Source: Shinella sp. H4-D48 (lineage in GTDB: Bacteria; Pseudomonadota; Alphaproteobacteria; Rhizobiales; Rhizobiaceae). Taken from it: DNA of 64,000 nt. Of the stretch, positions 26,215 through 33,664 are shown piece after piece. Position 1 is the stretch's first letter. Every line of letters starts with the position of its first letter. The notes under the pieces were generated by a model that saw only the letters and a list, made by a program, of their open reading frames with translations, made no database searches and had not been told where the DNA came from. The translations under genes were made by a program, and so were the position numbers. Location: the NCBI RefSeq assembly GCF_022637395.1, contig NZ_CP093338.1:1-64000 (forward strand), read 5' to 3'.

Positions 26215-26964
26215 ATGGTGGAACGACAAACTGGCGTTGCGCTCTGGCGGCAGATCGCAGACCGGATGCGCCTTGCAATCAACAATGGCGATTTCGACGA
26301 GACCGGCATGATGCCGCCGGAAACGGTTCTTGCCGCCCGGTTTGGCGTCAACCGCCACACGGTGCGCAGCGCCATGGCAACGCTTGCCGATGAGGGTATC
26401 GTGCGCGCCATGCAGGGCGTCGGCACCCGTATCGAACGACGTGACAGGTTGAGCTTTCCGATCTCTCGGAGAACACGGTTTTCACAAGGCCTCGGAAATC
26501 AGGCGCATGATATCGAAGGTCGGATGCTGGAGGCAGACACAGACGTTGCGCCCGCTGTCGTCGCGCAGGCATTGGGATTGGGGGCAGGAACGCCGTGTGT
26601 GCGAATTGAAACCGTCAACAGTGCCGACAAGCGCCCCATATCGCGTGCAACGCATTATTTCCCTGCGGAACGGTTTGCCGAGATGGCCGAAGCTTACGAG
26701 AGGACGCGATCGATTACCGCAGCGTTTCGCGAACTCGACGTTTCCGACTATGTGCGCCGGTCGACGGAGATCTCCGCGATCCACGCCGAAGGAGACGACA
26801 TGCGCCACCTGAAACTCTCGCCTGGAGCGATCATCCTTGTGGCAACGGCCATCAACACCGATCTCACGGGTATCCCGATTCAATATTCGCGCACACGGTT
26901 TGCCGCGGACCGCGTCAAGCTGACGGTGGAGCCAGAAAATGACGGTATCGGTGACCCAGGCTAA
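26215..26964 (+). CDS. phnF: GntR-family transcriptional regulator of phosphonate genes
   Basis: This 249-residue HutC-subfamily GntR regulator has an N-terminal winged helix (residues about 8-72: ALWRQIADRMRLAI, PPETVLAARFGVNRHTVRSAMATLADEGIVRAMQG) and a C-terminal UTRA ligand domain (about 95-240, ending PIQYSRTRFAADRVKL). It is divergent from phnG, the usual PhnF position, and likely represses the phn genes until a phosphonate or phosphate-related ligand binds. The ATG at 26215 has GGGGGCG upstream; an in-frame GTG at 26188 overlaps the Pho box and adds non-conserved residues. Confidence 0.92.
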   Translation: MVERQTGVALWRQIADRMRLAINNGDFDETGMMPPETVLAARFGVNRHTVRSAMATLADEGIVRAMQGVGTRIERRDRLSFPISRRTRFSQGLGNQAHDIEGRMLEADTDVAPAVVAQALGLGAGTPCVRIETVNSADKRPISRATHYFPAERFAEMAEAYERTRSITAAFRELDVSDYVRRSTEISAIHAEGDDMRHLKLSPGAIILVATAINTDLTGIPIQYSRTRFAADRVKLTVEPENDGIGDPG

Positions 26965-27007
26965 TCCGCATAGGTCACCGACCGTCACGTTTTAATTAAT
27001 TACAGGA

Positions 27008-27397
27008 TCAATTCGCGGTGCCATCGGGAGTCACGCGCTGGCTCTCGCCGCCCGTGCCCGACTGCGGCGTGGGATCGCGATCCGTCGGAACGGTCTGGCT
27101 GTTATCGGGAACGCTGTCGTCGATCGCTCCATCCGGTGTGGCGTTGCCGGTACCGGTCGAAGTGCCGGTGGTCGATGTGGCCTGACCGCTATCAGCCGGG
27201 TCGGAGGGGGCTATACGGTTGCCCCAGAGCTCGACCACGCCCCAGACAAGAAATGCGAGGACGAGGCTGACGCCGAGCACCTTCAGAATGGGAACGCCGG
27301 GGCCACCCTGCCTCGTCTCGCGAGCCGCATATTCCTTTCGGACGGGCTCGTGGGTACGGGTGATCGGATCGCCGCGTTCGTCTTTCTGATGGGCCAT
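27008..27397 (-). CDS. Small membrane-anchored protein with Ser/Thr/Gly-rich tail
   Basis: This 129-residue protein is of no family that I recognise. A charged N-terminal 40 residues (with KDERGD and RKEYAARETRQGG) precedes one transmembrane helix at about 42-60 (LKVLGVSLVLAFLVWGVVELW). The remaining 65 residues are a low-complexity, acidic periplasmic tail with repeated Ser, Thr, Gly, Pro and Asp. The topology suggests a single-pass inner membrane protein. The ATG at 27397 has GGGAG upstream at good spacing. The gene stands alone between phnF (convergent) and the dehydrogenase gene; 46 nt separate it from the latter, in the same direction. Confidence 0.65.
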   Translation of the reverse strand: MAHQKDERGDPITRTHEPVRKEYAARETRQGGPGVPILKVLGVSLVLAFLVWGVVELWGNRIAPSDPADSGQATSTTGTSTGTGNATPDGAIDDSVPDNSQTVPTDRDPTPQSGTGGESQRVTPDGTAN

Positions 27398-27461
27398 GGT
27401 CAGCACTCCCTGCATTTGATGTCAGGGAGGGAACTTCTCATCCGCATGAAAGTTCCGAGCG

Positions 27462-28895
27462 TCAGGCTTCGGCGGGTCCATCCAGCCCGAGCGCGTCGAT
27501 CAATCGGCGCTGCCTGAGAAGGAGCGTGGTGAGAGCGACCACGTCACCACGGGTCGGCTGATGCGTCATGCTTTCCTGCACCGCCTCGACGATGGCCTCC
27601 AGCGTATCGGTGATCTCGCGCGAGACATCGTGCAACTCAACGAAACGCGGGTCTGACGCAGCCGCCGCAAGTGTGGCGACCGAGACGCGCCCGATGCCAT
27701 GCGGCACCTTTGCCCCTGCATCGGTGTAACCTTCCGGCAGGTCTCCCTTGAGGTTGCTGACGCGTCGCTTGACGATGACGTCCATGATCTGGTCGACGGC
27801 CTGGCAGGCACCCGCCACTCGGGAGGGATGATCAGTGTCGGCGGCCGCATGCGGCAGAAGCTCAAGCTTGCCCGGATGCCGCTCCGCGACCTTGAGATAG
27901 GGCAGCATGGGCCCGCTCAGGACGCCGCTTGCCGCATTCTTGAAAAGGTCTGCGTCGATTGCGGCATGGCGCACTTGGCCGGAGGCCAATGCCTTGTCCA
28001 GCGCGGCGGTCTCCACAACCTCGCCGCGATCGTAATTGACCAGCACGGCGCCGCTGTTCATCGCGGAAAGCACGGCCTCGCCGACAAGCCCGGCATTGGC
28101 ATAGCGGCGGGTCTCGGTATCCAGCCGTCCGAGGCCGACATGGACGGAGATAACATCCGCACCGTTCGCGGCCTCTACAGGCGTTTGTGCGAAGTTGAAG
28201 CCTTCGGCTTCAATCCATTGCCGGTGGCTCTCGCGGGCGTAGATCGACACCCGCATGCCGAAAGCTCGGGCCAGTTTCGCCACCTCACGACCGATATTGC
28301 CGTAACCGAACACCGCCACCTTGCGGCCCTCCAGTTTGGCGGTCGGATAGGATTTCAGATCTCGCCCCGTGTCAAAATCGCCGGTCGCCACGCGCTGGTG
28401 CAGGACATCGACCGGGAGATCCGGCAGCACTTTCAGGATCGCCTTCATCACCATCTGTGCGGTCGCGCGGCTGTTGATTCCGGGCGTGTTCATAAGCGGC
28501 GCCGTGCCGCCCTCGCCGTTGCCGCCACCCCAGGATACCGAGCCCATATTGCCCGTGCCGGCCCCGATGCGCACGCCGCCGAGTGGGAAGATGGCCTGTT
28601 TCGGAATAAAAGTCGCCGCGGCGATCAGCGCGTCGTAACGGCCATCCGCAGTCTGCGCGATGATCTCAACTTCAGCACTGAGATCGGGCTGGTAGAAGAA
28701 ATGAATGCCCGGCGGCAGATCCTCGCGCTTGTAAGCGCCCTCGTGAAAATGACCACCGCGGGACTCGATATACGTGCGCACCTCGGCGGCATCAGGCCGC
28801 CCCTCAGCATCGAAACGCAGGCCGACGAGATCCGCGATCAGGACCTTGTAAGCGCGATCGAGACCATCTGTCGTTGCCGGTTTCCGCTCCTGCAT
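27462..28895 (-). CDS. Divergent D-2-hydroxyacid dehydrogenase-like protein
   Basis: This 477-residue protein has a Rossmann NAD-binding domain: VAVFGYGNIGREVAKLAR at about 192-209, the dinucleotide motif of D-isomer-specific 2-hydroxyacid dehydrogenases such as SerA. The catalytic Arg (LVNYDRGEVV) and His (LELLPHAAADTDHPS) positions are present, but the acidic residue normally in the DVFxxEP motif is missing (AAIDADLFKNAASG). A glycine-rich loop (SWGGGNGEGG, about 124-133) and about 110 extra C-terminal residues are also unusual. It may act on an atypical substrate or use a different general acid. It is often labelled phosphoglycerate dehydrogenase, but that role is not supported by the neighbours. 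Confidence 0.75.
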   Translation of the reverse strand: MQERKPATTDGLDRAYKVLIADLVGLRFDAEGRPDAAEVRTYIESRGGHFHEGAYKREDLPPGIHFFYQPDLSAEVEIIAQTADGRYDALIAAATFIPKQAIFPLGGVRIGAGTGNMGSVSWGGGNGEGGTAPLMNTPGINSRATAQMVMKAILKVLPDLPVDVLHQRVATGDFDTGRDLKSYPTAKLEGRKVAVFGYGNIGREVAKLARAFGMRVSIYARESHRQWIEAEGFNFAQTPVEAANGADVISVHVGLGRLDTETRRYANAGLVGEAVLSAMNSGAVLVNYDRGEVVETAALDKALASGQVRHAAIDADLFKNAASGVLSGPMLPYLKVAERHPGKLELLPHAAADTDHPSRVAGACQAVDQIMDVIVKRRVSNLKGDLPEGYTDAGAKVPHGIGRVSVATLAAAASDPRFVELHDVSREITDTLEAIVEAVQESMTHQPTRGDVVALTTLLLRQRRLIDALGLDGPAEA

Positions 28896-28964
28896 GTTAC
28901 CCCCTCGCTATCCTCACCTGTTTCGTAGGCGAGATTGTTGGATGGGGCAAGCCGAGGCGTTTTG

Positions 28965-29759
28965 TCAGGCTCCACCAAGCGGCGCGGACAGGACCGGACT
29001 GTCCCCGCCCTCCAGGAACTCCCGTACCGTTGGCGGAAGCAGTCTGGAATTCTGTGGCAGCACCCCGCAGCGCGACAGAAGGAGCCGCCGGTCAGTGTCC
29101 GTGCCGAGATGGCGCCAGATCGCCCGCGACGCATAGGGCAGGTTTTGCTTTCGCCAGGATATGCCAAGTGTCATACCCTTGAGATAGATGCGCTGATGGG
29201 TTTCGAAAGGCGCCAGGATCGTCTCGGCGATCATCGACTCCGCGCCCGTGCTACGCTCGACGATAAAGATCCTGTTTTGCAGGAATGAAGCCAGCCCGAC
29301 ATATTTCGAGAATTGCCGGATTTCGTGGGGACGGTCCTGGATACGCTCGATGGTTTTCACACGGACAACTCCGTCTTTTTCGTCGATCCGGGTGCACGAA
29401 CAGACGATCATGCCAGGCCATGACAGGGAGACGTGGTAGGTCTGGTAATAGCCGAGATGCCGCCGGAGCGCTGGAAGATTGCCCGGAAAGCACACCTGAA
29501 GCGCATCCGCCTCGAAGGCGCCGCCTGATGAACTCAGCAGGCGCTGTTCGAATTTCAGCGGATCAAGTGAAAAATCGCCCGGTCGAACGCCAAAAAAGGC
29601 CGCGATACGCGCCAGATTGTGCGGCGACGGCATTGCCTCGCCGTTCACATAACGATTGAACTGCTGGCGGTTGACGCCCAGCTGACGACAGATTTCCGAC
29701 ACCGACTTACGCGTGCTGCAAGCGTGCCGGAGATTGATGGCAAATGATGTGCCCTGCAT
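28965..29759 (-). CDS. XRE-family transcriptional regulator
   Basis: This 264-residue protein has an N-terminal helix-turn-helix at about 8-62 (SVSEICRQLGVNRQQFNRYVNGEAMPSPHNLARIAAFFGV), the Cro/C1 type fold. The C-terminal 190 residues form a sensor-like domain without a clear family assignment. It is divergent from the binding-protein gene at 29903, across a 143-nt gap that contains three 10-bp tandem GCGTAA-like repeats, the likely operator. It probably controls itself and the binding-protein/hydrolase pair (inference). Confidence 0.8.
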   Translation of the reverse strand: MQGTSFAINLRHACSTRKSVSEICRQLGVNRQQFNRYVNGEAMPSPHNLARIAAFFGVRPGDFSLDPLKFEQRLLSSSGGAFEADALQVCFPGNLPALRRHLGYYQTYHVSLSWPGMIVCSCTRIDEKDGVVRVKTIERIQDRPHEIRQFSKYVGLASFLQNRIFIVERSTGAESMIAETILAPFETHQRIYLKGMTLGISWRKQNLPYASRAIWRHLGTDTDRRLLLSRCGVLPQNSRLLPPTVREFLEGGDSPVLSAPLGGA

Positions 29760-29780
29760 GTTTACCCCTTCGTCACATCA

Positions 29781-29820
29781 GCGTAAACCAGCGTAATTTC
29801 GCGTCAAGTCGTGAAATATC
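29781..29820. promoter_or_regulatory. 10-bp tandem repeats between divergent genes
   Basis: GCGTAAACCA, GCGTAATTTC and GCGTCAAGTC occur head to tail with exact 10-bp spacing, followed by a weaker GTGAAATATC. One helical turn spacing places all copies on one DNA face. In addition, GTTTAC at 29760 and GTAAAC at 29783 form an inverted pair. The block lies just upstream of the XRE regulator gene and faces the binding-protein gene. Confidence 0.55.
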
Positions 29821-29902
29821 AACGCGCGTGGATCTTCGCTACGACTGATCCGGACGATCCCGGCCGCATTTCGGGGTCACTACAACAACGGGAACCGCCC
29901 AC

Positions 29903-31486
29903 ATGACGCCTATCTGGAAGTCCGAACTCCACGCAAATACCGGCCTCAACCGTCGCGAATTCCTCGGCGGCACTGCAGCCCTTGGTGTTCTCGCCGCCAC
30001 CGCCACAAGCCTCGCACCCGGCCGCGCGCAGGCGCAGGAGCCGAAGCGTGGCGGACATCTGAAGCTTGGCCTGAATGGCGGCGCTGCGACCGATATGCTC
30101 GATCCCGCCGGATACAGTGCCGGCGTCGCCTTCGTCACCGGCCGCTGCTGGGGCGATACGCTGGTGGAATCCCATCCCGAAACGGGGGCGGCGGTGCCCT
30201 CGCTTGCCGAATCCTGGGAGCCGTCGGCCGATGCGTCGGTATGGACGTTCAAGATCCGCAACGGCGTGCAGTTTCATGACGGCAGCGAGATGACCGTTGC
30301 TGACGTGCTGGCCACGCTCAAGCGACACGGCGATGCGGGCTCCAAGTCCGGCGCGCTCGGACTTCTCGGCTCGATCAAGTCCATCGAGGAGAAGGCCGGC
30401 GACCTTGTGATCACGCTCACCGAAGGCAACGCCGATCTCCCGTTGATTCTCTCCGACTATCACCTGATCGTCCAGCCGGGCGGCGGCGTGGAGAACCCGC
30501 ATGCCGCGATCGGCACGGGCCCGTACAAGCTCACCTCCTTTGAAGCGGGCGTGCGTGCGACCTTCGAGAAGAACGCAAACGACTGGCGCAGCGACCGCGG
30601 CTTCGTCGACAGTGTCGAGATCATCGTGATGAACGACACGACGGCGCGTATCGCGGCATTGTCGTCCGGGCAGGTGCATTTCATCAGCATGGTCGAGCCG
30701 AAGACCGCCGCGCTCCTGAAGCGCGCACCGACGGTGGAAATCCTCCAGACCGGTGGCAAGGGCTTCTACAGCTTCCTGATGCATTGCGACACTGCGCCGT
30801 TCGATAACAACGACCTGCGTCTCGCGCTCAAATATGCCATCGACCGCCAGGAAATTCTCGATCGCGTGCTGGGCGGTTACGGAAAGCTCGGCAACGACTA
30901 TCCTGTCAACGCTGCCTATGCGCTGGCGCCCGACGATATCGAGCAGCGCATGTTCGACCCTGACAAGGCCGCATTCCATTTCAAGAAATCCGGCCATTCC
31001 GGGGCGGTCGTCCTGCGCTCGGCGGATGCCGCATTCCCGGGTGCCGTCGATGCCGCCGTGCTCTTCCAGGAAAGTGCCAAGAAGGCCGGGATCACGATCG
31101 ACGTCAAGCGCGAGCCGGATGACGGCTATTGGTCGAATGTCTGGAACGTCCAGCCGTTCTGCGCCTCCTACTGGGGTGGCCGGCCGACGCAGGATTCGCG
31201 TTACGCGACCTCCTATGTCTCCACCGCGGAATGGAACGATACACGTTTCAAGCGCCCGGACTTCGACAAGATCATCCTCCAGGCACGCGCCGAACTGGAC
31301 GAAACCAAGCGTCGCGAACTCTACCGGACAGCCGCGCTGATGGTGCGCGACGAAGGCGGCCTGATCCTGCCTGTCTTCAACGACTACCTCAACGCGTGCT
31401 CCAAGCAGGTCAAGGGCTACGTCCACGACATCGGCAACGACGTGTCCAACGGCTACGTCGCCAGCCGTGTCTGGTTCGATAGCTGA
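29903..31486 (+). CDS. Tat-exported ABC binding protein, dipeptide/oligopeptide family 5
   Basis: This 527-residue periplasmic solute-binding protein is of the DppA/OppA class. A twin-arginine signal (NRREFLGGTAALGVLAATATS, cleavage after AQA near 44) directs a folded export. The mature chain contains the family motifs LAESWEPSADASVWTFKIRNGVQFHDG, DLRLALKYAIDRQEI and a C-terminal LNACSKQVKGYVHD segment. No permease or ATPase genes are nearby, so it must dock to a transporter encoded elsewhere or act as a sensor. The nearest partner is the S15-type hydrolase downstream, which suggests that it binds peptides or acylated amides (inference). Confidence 0.9.
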   Translation: MTPIWKSELHANTGLNRREFLGGTAALGVLAATATSLAPGRAQAQEPKRGGHLKLGLNGGAATDMLDPAGYSAGVAFVTGRCWGDTLVESHPETGAAVPSLAESWEPSADASVWTFKIRNGVQFHDGSEMTVADVLATLKRHGDAGSKSGALGLLGSIKSIEEKAGDLVITLTEGNADLPLILSDYHLIVQPGGGVENPHAAIGTGPYKLTSFEAGVRATFEKNANDWRSDRGFVDSVEIIVMNDTTARIAALSSGQVHFISMVEPKTAALLKRAPTVEILQTGGKGFYSFLMHCDTAPFDNNDLRLALKYAIDRQEILDRVLGGYGKLGNDYPVNAAYALAPDDIEQRMFDPDKAAFHFKKSGHSGAVVLRSADAAFPGAVDAAVLFQESAKKAGITIDVKREPDDGYWSNVWNVQPFCASYWGGRPTQDSRYATSYVSTAEWNDTRFKRPDFDKIILQARAELDETKRRELYRTAALMVRDEGGLILPVFNDYLNACSKQVKGYVHDIGNDVSNGYVASRVWFDS

Positions 31487-31502
31487 GCCAGCGTCCTATC
31501 GT

Positions 31503-31530
31503 CCTGACGGGGTGGTCCCACCCCGTCAGG
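31503..31530 (+). repeat. Intercistronic hairpin after the binding-protein gene
   Basis: A perfect 13-bp stem (CCTGACGGGGTGG and its complement) with a 2-nt loop lies in the 77-nt gap before the hydrolase gene. There is no T tract, so it is more likely a message-stabilising hairpin than a terminator. Confidence 0.65.
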
Positions 31531-31563
31531 CCAACCGCCTCCCCTTCTGAACGGATACAGCCC

Positions 31564-33561
31564 ATGTCCCGCGCCTTCACCGTCATCGAAAACGAATGGA
31601 TCACGCTTGCCGACGGCACGCGGCTCGCCGCCCGCATCTGGATGCCGGATGGGGCAATCGATGATCCCGTGCCCGCCGTTTTCGAGTTCCTGCCCTATCG
31701 CAAGGGCGATGGCACGAGCCCGCGCGACGAATCCACCTATCCGGTCTTCGCCGCTGCCGGCATTGCCGGCGTGCGCGTCGACATCCGTGGCTCGGGTGAA
31801 TCCGACGGGGTCATTGACGGCGAATACACGCCGCTCGAACTGGCCAATGCCTGCGAGCTCATCGCATGGATTGCCGCACAGCCCTGGTCGAACGGCTCTG
31901 TCGGCATGATGGGCATTTCCTGGGGCGGGTTCAACTGCCTTCAGGTCGCCGCCCTCAAGCCGCCGGCGCTGAAAGCCGTCATTTCCATCGCCTCCACTGT
32001 CGACCGCTACAACGACGACATCCATTACAAGAACGGCACGCACCTTTCCGCCCAGCTTTCCTGGGCCGCGACGATGCTGGCCTACCAGTCGCGCTCGCCG
32101 GACCCGGCGATCGTGGGGGACCGCTGGCGCGACATGTGGCTGGAACGCCTCCAGAAGGAAGACTTCTTTATGGAGGAGTGGCTGCAGCACCAGCGCCGCG
32201 ACGCCTTTTGGCAGCACGGCTCCATATGCGAGGATTTCGACGGCTTCCCGCTGCCGGCGCTTGTCATTGCCGGCTGGGCGGACGGCTATCGCAACACGCC
32301 TCTGAAGGCGGTCGAAGGCCTCGGTGACAAGGCCAAGGCGCTGATCGGCCCGTGGGTGCACAAATATCCGCACTTCGCCTGGCCGAAGCCGCGCATGGAT
32401 TTTCATGCGGAAGCCATCGCCTGGTGGAATCGCTGGCTGCGCGGCGAGGAAAACGGCATCGAGAAGACGCCGCAGGTCCGCGCCTATATTCAGGATGCGC
32501 CCAAGCCCTCATTGCGCCGGGAATTCGATCCCGGCTTCTGGGCCGCGAAGGAGAGCTGGGAAACGCCTGATATGGCAACTTTCTACGTCGAGCAGTACGG
32601 CACGCTTGCGCCCGGCATGCCGATAACAGGTGCGTCGGGTCATGACCGCTATCTGAAATCCCCGCTCGACACCGGCCTCATGGCCGGCGAGTGGTTCACG
32701 CTGAAGCCGGACGCCGAAATGGCGCTCGACCAGCGGCTTGACGATGCCGGATCGCTCGTCATCGAAACGGCTCCTCTTGCGGAAGCGCAGGATTTCCTCG
32801 GCCAGCCGGTTCTCGAACTCGACGTCGCGACCGAGGCGGACATCGGCAATCTTTGCGCCCGCCTCGTCGACATCCATCCTGACGGTACGGCGACGCGCGT
32901 CACCTTCGGCGTGCTCAACCTTGCTCATCGCGACGGCAATGCCGAGCCCAAGGCGATGCCGAAGGGTGAGAAAACCCGCATCCGCCTCGTGCTGGATGCT
33001 ATGGGTTACCGGTTCCGCCCCGGTCACCGCATCCGTCTGTCGCTCTCGACCGCCTACTGGCCCATGGTGCTGCCGCCGCCGGTGGATGCCGGCGTAACTA
33101 TCGATCTCGCCTCGCTCGGCCTTGCCCTGCCCAAGCTCGGCGAACACCGCGTGATCAATCTGCCTGAACCTGAAAATACCGATCCCTTGCCGAAATACAC
33201 CGAGCTTGCACCCGGCGAGACCGCGCGCGGCGTGGAACGGGACCTGACGAACGGCCTCACGGAGTACACTATCTACGAGGATACCGGCCTTCACGAGCAT
33301 CCGGGTACGGGACTGGCGACGCGGCAGGTGCGCGACGAACTTTGGTCCATCGCGGAAAATGATCCGCTGTCGATGACCGGCACCTCGGTCTGGACCTGTG
33401 ACATGCAGCGCCCCGGCTGGTTCGTGCGCACGATCTCGACCTCGTCCATCGCCTGCACAGCCACGGACTGGCTGATCTCCGCGAATGTGCGCGCCTTCGA
33501 GGGCGAGACGCAGATCTTCGAAAAGACCTTCGAAAAGAAAATCCCGCGCGATTTCATGTGA
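31564..33561 (+). CDS. CocE/NonD-family (X-Pro dipeptidyl-peptidase S15-like) hydrolase
   Basis: This 665-residue serine hydrolase has no signal peptide. An alpha/beta-hydrolase core at about 20-280 carries the nucleophile elbow GISWGG (Ser119), Asp240 (GWADGYRNTP) and His266 (GPWVHKYPHF) as a likely catalytic triad. The C-terminal region (about 330-560) is the jelly-roll domain of S15/CocE enzymes (LDVATEADIGNLCARLVDIHPDGTATRV; RFRPGHRIRLSLSTAYWP). Such enzymes hydrolyse X-Pro peptides, cocaine-type esters or beta-lactam acyl groups. It follows the Tat-exported binding protein and precedes a strong terminator, so the pair forms one transcript. The substrate cannot be deduced. Confidence 0.88.
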   Translation: MSRAFTVIENEWITLADGTRLAARIWMPDGAIDDPVPAVFEFLPYRKGDGTSPRDESTYPVFAAAGIAGVRVDIRGSGESDGVIDGEYTPLELANACELIAWIAAQPWSNGSVGMMGISWGGFNCLQVAALKPPALKAVISIASTVDRYNDDIHYKNGTHLSAQLSWAATMLAYQSRSPDPAIVGDRWRDMWLERLQKEDFFMEEWLQHQRRDAFWQHGSICEDFDGFPLPALVIAGWADGYRNTPLKAVEGLGDKAKALIGPWVHKYPHFAWPKPRMDFHAEAIAWWNRWLRGEENGIEKTPQVRAYIQDAPKPSLRREFDPGFWAAKESWETPDMATFYVEQYGTLAPGMPITGASGHDRYLKSPLDTGLMAGEWFTLKPDAEMALDQRLDDAGSLVIETAPLAEAQDFLGQPVLELDVATEADIGNLCARLVDIHPDGTATRVTFGVLNLAHRDGNAEPKAMPKGEKTRIRLVLDAMGYRFRPGHRIRLSLSTAYWPMVLPPPVDAGVTIDLASLGLALPKLGEHRVINLPEPENTDPLPKYTELAPGETARGVERDLTNGLTEYTIYEDTGLHEHPGTGLATRQVRDELWSIAENDPLSMTGTSVWTCDMQRPGWFVRTISTSSIACTATDWLISANVRAFEGETQIFEKTFEKKIPRDFM

Positions 33562-33566
33562 TTTGA

Positions 33567-33616
33567 AGCCTTTCCGGTGACCCCGTGTCACCGGAAAGGC
33601 TCTATATTTTTGTTTT
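33567..33616 (+). terminator. Strong Rho-independent terminator
   Basis: A perfect 15-bp stem (AGCCTTTCCGGTGAC at 33567-33581 and its complement at 33587-33601) with a 5-nt loop is followed by a T-rich tail (CTATATTTTTGTTTT). It ends the binding-protein/hydrolase transcript 5 nt after the hydrolase stop. Confidence 0.92.
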
Positions 33617-33633
33617 CAGGCGATTGTCAGATA

Positions 33634-33653
33634 CCGAAGCGATCCCGCTTCGG
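33634..33653 (-). terminator. Short hairpin after dnaE2
   Basis: CCGAAGCG and CGCTTCGG (8 bp) with a 4-nt loop lie 12 nt after the dnaE2 stop on the minus strand. No immediate T tract is seen, so termination is only probable; the strong hairpin at 33567-33601 could also serve from this side. Confidence 0.45.
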
Positions 33654-33664
33654 CTGAAATTGGT

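Noticed and set aside
29819-31426. Minus-strand frame of 535 codons opposite the Tat-exported binding protein
   Set aside because: The plus strand encodes a complete family 5 binding protein with signal peptide; the antisense frame has no domain.
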